Assembly: GCA_964442515.1 (NCBI GenBank)
Contig: CAYUAC010000042.1
Span: 1-16,002 of the forward strand
Length of the DNA stretch: 16,002 nt
Reading direction: 5' to 3'
Source of the DNA: TCS-49 sp964442515
GTDB taxonomy: Bacteria; Campylobacterota; Campylobacteria; Campylobacterales; Sulfurovaceae
The position numbers and the translations under genes were made by a program. This document shows, one piece after another, positions 1-6,820 of the stretch; position 1 is the first letter of the stretch, and each line of letters opens with the position of its first letter. The notes beneath the pieces are model-generated. The model saw nothing but the letters and a program-made list of their open reading frames with translations. It did not search any database and had not been told where the DNA came from.

Positions 1-234
1 CAGACGCTTCAGGCAGCCGTCATCGCCGCGGCCCTGCCCTTTTCAGCCGTTGTGATTGTGATGATTTTGGGATTGCTTAAAAGTCTCAGTTATGAACGCA
101 CCGTTGTCAGACAGGGCAATGAAAGCACCGGCGCGCACGAACCGTGGGTTATTGAGGAAAATACCGGCGATGAGGGCGTAATCATGGATCAGCTCAACCC
201 CGATGTTAAAAATGATAAACCCGAATATCAGTAA
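1..234 (+). CDS. BCCT-family betaine/choline/carnitine transporter, C-terminal end (partial)
   Basis: The frame is open from base 1 and ends at TAA 232-234, leaving about 77 residues. The first part (QTLQAAVIAAALPFS, then a hydrophobic stretch and GLLKSLSYE) matches the last transmembrane helix of BCCT transporters, where an AALPF motif precedes the helix and an LLKAL-like segment follows it. The rest is a hydrophilic, acidic cytoplasmic tail ending in DKPEYQ. BCCT proteins import quaternary ammonium osmolytes with Na+ or H+; the substrate cannot be told from this fragment. An internal GTG at 52 is not a start, because the family-like sequence continues upstream of it to the window edge. Confidence 0.82.
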   Translation, partial: QTLQAAVIAAALPFSAVVIVMILGLLKSLSYERTVVRQGNESTGAHEPWVIEENTGDEGVIMDQLNPDVKNDKPEYQ

Positions 235-260
235 AGCAGCCCCGCAGAGGAGTTTTTTGA

Positions 261-266
261 TATAAT
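261..266 (+). promoter_or_regulatory. -10 box of mutS7 promoter
   Basis: A perfect TATAAT, preceded by a T-rich run (TTTTTTGA), lies about 24 bases upstream of the TTG start at 290. No good -35 is visible, as is usual for sigma-70 promoters in Campylobacterota. The predicted leader is only about 15-18 bases. Confidence 0.6.
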
Positions 267-289
267 AGCGCCAAAAAAAAGGGTGATAT

Positions 290-3247
290 TTGAGCAGCGC
301 AGAAGTCAATGAGATTTTGCACAATAAAGAGGATCTGTTAACGCAAATCTATTTCAAGCTGCAAAAATACTACGAGAAAAAATACGGCAAAGATACCGTG
401 GTCATGATGGAGATAGGCACCTTTTTTGAAGTCTATGAAGTCGACAATGACAAACTCAAAATCGGCAAATCCAAAGAGATTGCCGAACTGCTCAATATCC
501 AGCTGACGCGCAAAAACAAAAACATCCTGGAAAACTCGGTAGAAAACCCGCTTATGGCAGGAGTCCCCGCAATCAGCTTTGAAAAGCACTTAGCCAGAGT
601 CATCGCTGAGGAAAAATATACCATCGTCCTTGTCAAACAGCGGGGAACGCCGCCCAAAGTACACCGCTATATCGATTCTATCATCAGCCCGGGCACCAAT
701 TTTGATTACGTGACAAAGCAGGAAGAAAACTACATCACCTCTTTGGCTGTTGACATGAACAAAGGGATCTACTCGGTCGGCTACAGCGCGGTGGATGTGA
801 CCACAGGCAAGTGTTCGTTTAACGAAGTCCACGGTACCAGCGAGGATAAAAGCTACGCGCTGGATGAAGCTTTTAATTATATGAATATGCACAAAACCAG
901 CGAAATCGTGCTGCGCTTTGATGATAAAAACATCGATCAAAAAGAGGTCATAGAGTATCTGGAACTGCAGGAAAAAACCACCCACGTCAGCACCTTCAAT
1001 CCCAAGATCCACTATCAAAACGAACTGTTTAAAAGCATTTTTCAAGTCCAGTCGCTGCTTTCGCCTATAGAGTACCTGGATATGGAACGCTTCGCTTTAG
1101 CGTCCAAATCATTAGCGATTTTGATCGATTTTGTCATCGAACACGACGCCTCCATCGTCCAAAAGCTAAGCTACCCCGACAAGCTTGATATCAGCCGGTT
1201 TATGTACCTTGGCAATAACGCCGTTGAACAGCTCAATATCATCCAAACCCCGCACAATCCAAGCCTGATGCGCCTGATCAACGAGTGCGCCACGGCGATG
1301 GGCAAACGGCTGTTAAAAGAGCGCCTGACCCACCCTGTCAAAGACGAGGGCGAACTCAAACGCCGCTACAGCCTGTCCAAAAAGCTTTTTGACAAGCACC
1401 GCCCCATTGATCTGAACCTTTCAAATATTTACGATATCGAACGCCTCACCCGCCGGATCAAACTGCGCCGGATTCATCCCTTTGAGACCAACTACCTCTA
1501 CGACTCGCTTCAAGCGATCAAAGAGATCGTAGGCTACGTAGAAGTTCACAACTTTTTAAAACCCCCGTGCAAAGCAATTGATATCGACAACTTCCTGCAA
1601 ACGATCGCGGGTACCTTTATACTGGAACAAAGCGGCAGGTTTTTACTCAAAGATATCAGTACCAACATCATCAAAAAAGATATCAACGCAGATATCGATG
1701 ACCTGGAACAGCAAAACATCCTGCTATATGGTAAACTGGAACAAATCCGCCGCCATATCGCAAGCTTTCTGCCAGGCGGTGATGACAGTTTTGTACAGAT
1801 TGAGCGGCTGGAAAAAGACGGCTTTTTTATCGCTATGACCAAAAACCGTTACAATATGGTCAAAGAGGAGCTGTTAAAATCGCACTTAAGTATCGATGAT
1901 GAACTGCTGCTATTAAAAAACTTTCATATCAAGGTCCAGACCAACTCGGTTAAGATCACGCACTCCTTTATCGACGGGATTTCGGATAAATACGTCCACA
2001 ACCTGCAAAAACTGATTCAGCTGAACAAAAAAGTTTACAAAGACAAGATCGCCGAGTTTGAAATCAAATACGCCACGCTGCTGGACAATCTGGTCCATTT
2101 CATCGCCCAGATAGATGTGACCGTTTCCAATATCAAGGTCGCCAAAAAGTACAACTACACCTGCCCCGAGATCGTGCCAAAAGATGAGGAAAACTTCCTT
2201 GAACTCACCGACCTGCGCCACCCCATCATCGAAGCCGATGAGGAAGCCGGCGTGTACGTGCCAAACGACATCATCCTGGGCGATCTGAAAAAAGCGCGAA
2301 AAAAACATAAAGACAACGTCATTATCGCCAATTCAAACCCCGCGGACAAGCAAAACAACAAGATGCACGGCGTGTTGCTCTATGGCATCAACAGTTCGGG
2401 CAAATCCTCGCTGATGAAATCAGTGGGCATCGCCGTAATCATGGCCCAATCAGGCTTTTTCGTTCCCGCTTCTTCAATGCGCTTTAGCATCTTTGATTCG
2501 CTGTTTACCCGCATCAGAGGCGATGACAATATCGCCAAGGGCCTAAGCAGCTTCGCCGTGGAAATGCTGGAACTTAAAAACATTTTCAACCGCGCCGGCA
2601 AGCACTCTATCATCCTTGGCGATGAGATCAGCCACAGCACAGAAACCACCAGCGGCGTAAGCATCGTCGCCAGTGCGATCATGAAACTGGCCAAGCTTGA
2701 ATCACTCTTTGTCTTTGCCACGCACCTGCACCAGATTCCAAATATCAAGCAGATCCAAAAGCTAAAAAACGTCATCAGCCTGCACCTCTCAGTCGCCTAC
2801 AGCGACAAAGAAGACAAGCTGATCTTTGACCGCAAGCTGGCCTATGGCAGCGGCAGCAGCATTTACGGGCTGGAGTTTGCCAAATCCCTGCACATGGACA
2901 GCGAGTTTTTGGACACGGCCAACAGGATACGAAAAGAATTAGCCGATGAGTACGATTCCATCGAACGCCTGGGCCGCAGAAAAACCAGCCGCTATAATAA
3001 AAAGCTGTATGTCAGCAACTGCTCCATCTGCGGGCAGCCGGTAGAAGATGTGCACCATATCAAGCACCAGGCAAAAGCCGATGAAAACGGCTTTATCGGT
3101 CATATAGACAAAGACCACAAATACAACCTGATCCCGCTGTGTAAAAAACACCACAACATGGTCCACGAAGGCCGCATCATTATAAACGGGTTTATCACCA
3201 CCTCAAAAGGGATCGAGCTGCATTATGAGTTTAAGGATGAAACGTAA
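290..3247 (+). CDS. MutS7-type DNA mismatch-repair ATPase with C-terminal HNH nuclease
   Basis: A 985-residue MutS homologue. The N-terminal mismatch-recognition domain carries the Phe-x-Glu motif (F45, E47 in GTFFEVYE). Connector, lever and clamp regions follow, then the ABC ATPase with Walker A at about 699-706 (GINSSGKS) and Walker B at about 777-779 (GDE). After the ATPase comes an HNH module: C911/C914, H922-H923, N946, then C951/H954 and H959, giving a CxxC...CxxH zinc site around the HNH core. This order and length match the MutS7 subfamily of epsilonproteobacteria, Mimivirus-like viruses and octocoral mitochondria. The fused nuclease is thought to replace MutL/MutH-type incision, but that role is inferred. 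Start TTG 290 is chosen because an in-frame TGA lies six bases upstream, a GGGTGAT ribosome site sits next to it, and the next Met would clip the recognition domain. Confidence 0.95.
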   Translation: MSSAEVNEILHNKEDLLTQIYFKLQKYYEKKYGKDTVVMMEIGTFFEVYEVDNDKLKIGKSKEIAELLNIQLTRKNKNILENSVENPLMAGVPAISFEKHLARVIAEEKYTIVLVKQRGTPPKVHRYIDSIISPGTNFDYVTKQEENYITSLAVDMNKGIYSVGYSAVDVTTGKCSFNEVHGTSEDKSYALDEAFNYMNMHKTSEIVLRFDDKNIDQKEVIEYLELQEKTTHVSTFNPKIHYQNELFKSIFQVQSLLSPIEYLDMERFALASKSLAILIDFVIEHDASIVQKLSYPDKLDISRFMYLGNNAVEQLNIIQTPHNPSLMRLINECATAMGKRLLKERLTHPVKDEGELKRRYSLSKKLFDKHRPIDLNLSNIYDIERLTRRIKLRRIHPFETNYLYDSLQAIKEIVGYVEVHNFLKPPCKAIDIDNFLQTIAGTFILEQSGRFLLKDISTNIIKKDINADIDDLEQQNILLYGKLEQIRRHIASFLPGGDDSFVQIERLEKDGFFIAMTKNRYNMVKEELLKSHLSIDDELLLLKNFHIKVQTNSVKITHSFIDGISDKYVHNLQKLIQLNKKVYKDKIAEFEIKYATLLDNLVHFIAQIDVTVSNIKVAKKYNYTCPEIVPKDEENFLELTDLRHPIIEADEEAGVYVPNDIILGDLKKARKKHKDNVIIANSNPADKQNNKMHGVLLYGINSSGKSSLMKSVGIAVIMAQSGFFVPASSMRFSIFDSLFTRIRGDDNIAKGLSSFAVEMLELKNIFNRAGKHSIILGDEISHSTETTSGVSIVASAIMKLAKLESLFVFATHLHQIPNIKQIQKLKNVISLHLSVAYSDKEDKLIFDRKLAYGSGSSIYGLEFAKSLHMDSEFLDTANRIRKELADEYDSIERLGRRKTSRYNKKLYVSNCSICGQPVEDVHHIKHQAKADENGFIGHIDKDHKYNLIPLCKKHHNMVHEGRIIINGFITTSKGIELHYEFKDET

Positions 3248-3253
3248 GTATGC

Positions 3254-3259
3254 TATAAT
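3254..3259 (+). promoter_or_regulatory. -10 box of the antitoxin/toxin-remnant operon
   Basis: TATAAT lies just downstream of the mutS7 stop and 37 bases before the antitoxin ATG, so the pair probably has its own promoter. An AGGGAG ribosome site precedes the ATG at 3296. Confidence 0.55.
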
Positions 3260-3295
3260 TGAGTACAGATTTCTTGCAAAGACAAGGGAGAAAAC

Positions 3296-3538
3296 ATGCA
3301 TACGCTGACCATCCAGACAGATGATACTTTTTATGATCTGCTTGAGGATTTGGAAAAAAAGCAGGGAAAACGAAAAGATCAGCTTATTGTCGAAGCCGTC
3401 ATGAAATACGATCAGCACTTACAACAAAAGCTTTTGCAAGATCAGATCAAAAAAGCTTCCATCGCAGTACGCCAATCTTCCAAAAGAAGTAACGAAGAGT
3501 TTGAGAAGACACTGCAAGACGGTTTAAATGATGTTTGA
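3296..3538 (+). CDS. Ribbon-helix-helix antitoxin (MazE/PemI-like)
   Basis: An 80-residue protein. The start (MHTLTIQTDD) looks like the DNA-binding beta strand of a ribbon-helix-helix protein, followed by a helix-turn-helix-like pair at about 11-45 (YDLLEDLEKKQGKRKDQLI). The charged C-terminal half (about 46-80) would be the toxin-binding tail. Its stop overlaps the start of a PemK/MazF-like reading frame (ATG 3531), the usual antitoxin-toxin arrangement with translational coupling. Such antitoxins repress their own operon and neutralise an mRNA interferase. The partner here is truncated, so this copy is probably an orphan antitoxin, possibly kept as an autoregulator or as protection against related toxins. 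The family assignment rests on fold pattern and gene order, not on a strong motif. Confidence 0.8.
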   Translation: MHTLTIQTDDTFYDLLEDLEKKQGKRKDQLIVEAVMKYDQHLQQKLLQDQIKKASIAVRQSSKRSNEEFEKTLQDGLNDV

Positions 3539-3659
3539 AAAAGGTCAGATTTATTTAGCAAATCTTTATCCCATTATTCCTCAAACTCTTACCACACTCA
3601 CGGCGTGGCAGCTTGAGGAAGTGAATTTGCAGATGAAAATCATCTTGCAGCTTGATTAA
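3531..3659 (+). pseudogene. PemK/MazF-family toxin remnant with internal deletion
   Basis: A 42-residue reading frame overlapping the antitoxin stop; an ATG at 3528 is also possible. It begins MFEKGQIYLANLYP, matching the first beta strand of PemK/MazF mRNA interferases (consensus like G-[DE]-I-x-L-x-N). It ends TAWQLEEVNLQMKIILQLD, resembling the family's C-terminal helix. Intact members are about 105-115 residues, so roughly 60-70 residues of the core, including the usual catalytic Arg and Ser/Thr region, are missing while the frame is kept. It is almost certainly inactive as a nuclease. The stop overlaps the stop of the convergent cyclophilin gene by three bases. An assembly collapse is possible, but no N is present here. 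Confidence 0.65.
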
Positions 3660-4171
3660 TCTTTCATATACGTTTTTTCTATCACCTGTTTTTGCAGCGG
3701 TTTATCTCTGCCATCACGTTTCACTCCCTCGATCTTGCGTACCGTATCCATGCCGCTTACAACTTCGCCAAAGATCGTATGCCGTCCGTTGAGCCAGGGC
3801 GTTGCGGCGGTGGTGATAAAAAACTGGCTGGTATTGGTATTGCGTCCGCGGTTGGCCATGGCAAGCAGACCGGGTTTGTCAAAGACCAGATTGGGCGCAA
3901 ACTCATCTTCAAAAGGTTCTCCCCAGATCGATTCGCCGCCTCTTCCGGTGCCGGTAGGATCACCGCTTTGGATCATAAACCCCGGGATTACTCTGTGAAA
4001 GATCACGCCTTCATAATAGCCGTTTTGAATATGGGTGGTAAAGTTTTCCACCGCTTTTGGAGCCTTGTCTTCATAGAGTTTGAACTCTATCTTGCCCTGC
4101 GTAGTCTCAAACATCGCCGTTTTGGCAAAAGCAGCGGCCGCGACAGCCGCGCACAGTAGCAGTTTTTTCAT
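3656..4171 (-). CDS. Periplasmic cyclophilin-type peptidyl-prolyl cis-trans isomerase
   Basis: A 171-residue protein with a Sec signal peptide (MKKLLLCAAVAAAAFA, cleavage expected near residue 16), so it should act in the periplasm as a proline isomerase and folding helper. The cyclophilin core is clear: FHRVIPGFMIQSGDPTGTG at about 59-77 holds the catalytic Arg and the Phe/Met/Gln pocket residues. NTNTSQFFIT (about 111-120) and the tryptophan in TPWLNGRHTIFGEV complete the active site. Length matches small bacterial PpiA-type enzymes. An AAAGGAAAG ribosome site precedes the ATG (4169-4171). The gene is convergent with the toxin remnant and lies downstream of the PYP operon on the same strand, but it has its own -10. 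Confidence 0.95.
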   Translation of the reverse strand: MKKLLLCAAVAAAAFAKTAMFETTQGKIEFKLYEDKAPKAVENFTTHIQNGYYEGVIFHRVIPGFMIQSGDPTGTGRGGESIWGEPFEDEFAPNLVFDKPGLLAMANRGRNTNTSQFFITTAATPWLNGRHTIFGEVVSGMDTVRKIEGVKRDGRDKPLQKQVIEKTYMKD

Positions 4172-4197
4172 AATCTGTCTTTCCTTTTTTTTAAGCT

Positions 4198-4203
4198 ATT
4201 GTA
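4198..4203 (-). promoter_or_regulatory. -10 box of cyclophilin promoter
   Basis: On the minus strand this reads TACAAT, next to the end of the upstream ligase gene and about 27 bases before the cyclophilin ATG. It suggests independent expression of the isomerase in addition to any read-through from the PYP operon. Confidence 0.45.
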
Positions 4204-4208
4204 GCAAA

Positions 4209-5270
4209 TTATTCAATCCAGACAATATTATCGGGTTTGACTGCCTGCATCGCCGCGATACTTTGCATCGCCCTCTTTTTATCAGCAGGCGTAATAAACA
4301 CGATAAGTTCGCCTTTGCTCAAAACGGCGTCACATTTTTCAATACCCGCCATCTGTGAAACCTGCTTTTCGTATTGTTTTATATCCACAAGCAGGCCGCG
4401 GTGTTTCACCTGCGCATCCAGCCGGTTTTTGAGGATAAATTCTCTGTCATTTTCCCATTCCAGATTGTCCTGAATATCATGCAGCGCGTTTTTATCCAGG
4501 TAATCAAACAGCGTAAAACGCTCCTGCCTGTCACGCCGGTACCCGACTCCAAGGCTTTGAGAAGAACCGTATATTTCGATGATATTTTCCATACCCCTCT
4601 CAAACAGCCGCTCTTTGGTTTGCATTTGCAGCTGCTGGGTGGAACTGACCGCCGTGATACCTGCATGAAAGCTGTCCTGCTTTTTGCCTATGACATCATA
4701 CAACGCGGGAGTGGAGATTAAAAGCGCCTCTTTTGGCGTATCAAACAGCGCGCGGCTTGGCAGGGGTTCATTCCATGAAACCTGCAGGTTCATAAACTTT
4801 GGCAGTGCGATAGCGTATAAAAACCCGTAGATATGATGGGGCCGTACAAAAGCGCTGATACTTTTTGCTCCCTTTAGCAGTTTTGCCAGATACACTGCTT
4901 CGCGCTGTAGTGATTGCATAGAATGAAATACCTTTTGGGGCGTGCCCGTGGTCCCGGAGGTAAAAAACGTAATGCCTTCATTATATTCATCCAAGGAATC
5001 AAGAACGATATCAACCCAGCTGACAAAATCGGGGTAGCGCACAAAGTTTTCTTCCAGACCGCTTTGGACCACGCCAAAATAATCCCCCACAGCCGTTGCC
5101 ACAGAAACTAAAGAGAGCGAATCCAGTCCGAAAGGAGGTTTGGTCAAATCCCCTCTGCCCGAAAAATCCGGGAAAAGGGGAAAATAGGTACTGTTTTGTC
5201 TGGAAAGTTCATAAGAGATGATAGAAGCAACCAAAACTTTCACATCTGCTTCATTGAGTTTCAGAGGCAT
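4209..5270 (-). CDS. Short AMP-forming ligase with carrier-like N-terminus, probable p-coumarate:CoA ligase for PYP
   Basis: A 353-residue adenylate-forming (ANL) enzyme, much shorter than the usual 500-600. It has the phosphate-binding A3 motif TSGTTGTPQK (104-113), an A5-like YGSSQS (234-239) and an A8/hinge-like stretch DAQVKHRGLLVD (285-296). The C-terminal subdomain is short and I see no clear A10 lysine. Residues 1-70 resemble an acyl carrier protein: GLDSLSLVSV (48-57) has the D-S-L signature whose Ser51 would carry phosphopantetheine. The ATG follows the stop of the MCP-PYP gene with no gap (TAAATG), implying translational coupling. PYP needs p-coumaroyl thioester to load its cysteine, and known pyp genes are commonly followed by a small pCL, so I infer that role. 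A different aryl-acid ligase remains possible. Confidence 0.8.
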   Translation of the reverse strand: MPLKLNEADVKVLVASIISYELSRQNSTYFPLFPDFSGRGDLTKPPFGLDSLSLVSVATAVGDYFGVVQSGLEENFVRYPDFVSWVDIVLDSLDEYNEGITFFTSGTTGTPQKVFHSMQSLQREAVYLAKLLKGAKSISAFVRPHHIYGFLYAIALPKFMNLQVSWNEPLPSRALFDTPKEALLISTPALYDVIGKKQDSFHAGITAVSSTQQLQMQTKERLFERGMENIIEIYGSSQSLGVGYRRDRQERFTLFDYLDKNALHDIQDNLEWENDREFILKNRLDAQVKHRGLLVDIKQYEKQVSQMAGIEKCDAVLSKGELIVFITPADKKRAMQSIAAMQAVKPDNIVWIE

Positions 5271-6731
5271 TTAAATTCTTTTGACAAAGATCCAGTAGCT
5301 GTCACTGCCGGGGGTTTTGATCATATGTACTTTGACCTTGGTCGGACGCATTTTGTAATCAAACGTATATTCAAACAGCGTATCCAGTTTCCCCTCTTTA
5401 ACGCCCTGGTTAAACTTGCCGCCAAATTCATGCGAATCGGTACAGGGTGCGACATCTTTAAAGAAGTTTTGACCGATTACTTCTTTGGGGTCTCTGCCCG
5501 TGATTTGTCCTTCTGCTTTGTTGTAGCGAAGAATCTTGCCGTTTTTATCAACTTCAACCGCGCCAAATGAAAGCGCATCCATATCTTTTTGGCTCATGGA
5601 ACCAAGCATTCGTTTGAGGTCGTTGGAGTTAAAGCGGACAGCCGCGCCTGATTTGGGAGTGTATCCGCTGCTTTGGGTATCGCCCATCCAGTTTTCCAAA
5701 GAATTGATCAGATCAGAAGCGACCGTATCGGCGTCACTTGCCACGCTGACTGAATCATTGGTCGTATTTTGTATCGTACTCATCGATTCGGTGATATTTT
5801 CCACATTGGTATTCTGGCTTTGGATCTTTTCATTAATATCATTCATCGACTGAACCAGCGTCTGGACATTGATGTTGATCTCAGAAAGACTTTTCTGGGT
5901 TTTTTCCGCAAGCTTGCGTACTTCATCGGCTACCACCGCAAAGCCTCGCCCGTGCTCGCCTGCCCTGGCCGCTTCGATCGCGGCGTTTAATGCCAGCAGA
6001 TTGGTCTGATCGGCGATATCGGAGATAATGGAGATGATCGATTTGATCTCTTCGGCCTGGGAAGTGATCTCACCGGATTCATCTGCCATGGACGCTACCG
6101 ACTGACTTAACTCTTCAATGGACTCCGAGCTTTTTGACAAGGAATCAGCCTGCTGTGAAATAGCGTGTGACAAAGATGACACCACGTCATCCAGCCGCTC
6201 AGACTGGGGCCGAAGCGTTTCAAGCTCGGATTTTGCGATCGAATCTTTTGTTTTGTCTTTTATCTTTTCTAAGTCCCTGCGAAGCTCGCGGGGCAGATCG
6301 TGTGCGATCTCAAAATCTTTAGCAAAACGTGCAAACGCTTCTTGCAGCGAATTTGTTTCGCGTTTGTACTCACCGCACATGGATACCAGAGCTTCAAGGT
6401 CGTGGTTGTCTACAGCGGCGTTGCTGTGTCCTTTGGCCACTTGCCGGGCCTTGTCAATCTGGTTTTGCAAGGATGACAGCGCCTTTTTATCCTGTTGCAT
6501 CACAGCAAGATCCAGATTGATAAAAGGCGCGGGCAGTTGCTCAAAATCCCCCTCTTTGAAACGTCGGTGCAGTTTTGATATAGCGTCTGCAAGCATAAAG
6601 ATTCCCGCAAGCGCGGCTGTTAATCCGGCTGCGCCCACGATCAAAGACAGGGTTGTCTTGTCATAAATACCAAGTACCAAAGCAATTGCCAAAAGCAAAC
6701 TCCCGGCTGCGCTCATAATGTAATACATCAT
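5271..6731 (-). CDS. Membrane-anchored chemoreceptor (MCP) fused to a C-terminal photoactive yellow protein domain
   Basis: 486 residues. Two N-terminal helices (about 5-22 and 27-50) with a loop of a few residues give a membrane anchor and no periplasmic sensor; no HAMP is recognisable. A long coiled coil (about 75-350) contains the MCP hairpin tip (ALNAAIEAARAGEHGRGFAV, 247-266), which contacts CheA/CheW. Residues about 365-486 are a PYP domain that aligns without gaps, at a constant offset of 361, to the Halorhodospira halophila PYP recalled from memory. Y403=Tyr42, E407=Glu46, T411=Thr50, R413=Arg52, C430=Cys69 (chromophore cysteine in APCTDS), M461=Met100 and W480=Trp119. The inferred role is blue-light input to CheA and motility through a p-coumaroyl chromophore. 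GGGAGA precedes the ATG, and the downstream ligase gene is coupled to it. Confidence 0.95.
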   Translation of the reverse strand: MMYYIMSAAGSLLLAIALVLGIYDKTTLSLIVGAAGLTAALAGIFMLADAISKLHRRFKEGDFEQLPAPFINLDLAVMQQDKKALSSLQNQIDKARQVAKGHSNAAVDNHDLEALVSMCGEYKRETNSLQEAFARFAKDFEIAHDLPRELRRDLEKIKDKTKDSIAKSELETLRPQSERLDDVVSSLSHAISQQADSLSKSSESIEELSQSVASMADESGEITSQAEEIKSIISIISDIADQTNLLALNAAIEAARAGEHGRGFAVVADEVRKLAEKTQKSLSEININVQTLVQSMNDINEKIQSQNTNVENITESMSTIQNTTNDSVSVASDADTVASDLINSLENWMGDTQSSGYTPKSGAAVRFNSNDLKRMLGSMSQKDMDALSFGAVEVDKNGKILRYNKAEGQITGRDPKEVIGQNFFKDVAPCTDSHEFGGKFNQGVKEGKLDTLFEYTFDYKMRPTKVKVHMIKTPGSDSYWIFVKRI

Positions 6732-6761
6732 AATTCTCCCTCAAAAATTTATGATGTATTA
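6721..6761. repeat. 13-bp perfect inverted repeat over the start and -10 of the MCP-PYP gene
   Basis: TAATACATCATAA (6721-6733) and TTATGATGTATTA (6749-6761) are exact reverse complements separated by 15 bases. One arm contains the start codon and first codons of the chemoreceptor, the other overlaps its -10 box, and the ribosome site lies in the spacer. It could be an operator. A hairpin in the mRNA is less likely, because transcription would start inside the outer arm. Confidence 0.6.
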
Positions 6762-6763
6762 TA
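6758..6763 (-). promoter_or_regulatory. -10 box of the MCP-PYP/ligase operon
   Basis: TATAAT on the minus strand, about 27 bases upstream of the ATG. Transcription would start near 6751, giving a leader of about 20 bases with GGGAGA as the ribosome site (6735-6740). It overlaps the outer arm of the 13-bp inverted repeat. Confidence 0.55.
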
Positions 6764-6820
6764 TGCCGGATTGGAGTAATTTTGTACCCGGTTTATGACC
6801 GCTGATATCTTAGCCGTGTC

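Noticed and set aside
3020..3180. HNH segment of mutS7 as an inserted homing endonuclease or intein
   Set aside because: It sits at the C-terminus in the same frame, with no splicing motifs or insertion boundaries, and this fusion is the known MutS7 architecture.
3692..4159. 155-codon frame on the plus strand opposite the cyclophilin gene
   Set aside because: The minus-strand cyclophilin is unmistakable, with signal peptide and catalytic motifs; the plus frame has low-complexity composition and no family resemblance.
4209..5270. NRPS or siderophore aryl-activating module
   Set aside because: No condensation or other NRPS domains occur nearby, and the direct coupling to a PYP gene gives a simpler explanation.
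5271..5640. C-terminal domain of the chemoreceptor as an ordinary PAS/haem/FAD sensor
   Set aside because: The chromophore cysteine in APCTDS, the Tyr/Glu/Thr/Arg cluster and gap-free match to PYP make a generic PAS domain much less likely.
6764..6820. Possible rho-independent terminator between rmuC and the MCP-PYP gene
   Set aside because: Only a 4-bp CGGT/ACCG stem without a following T run could be found.
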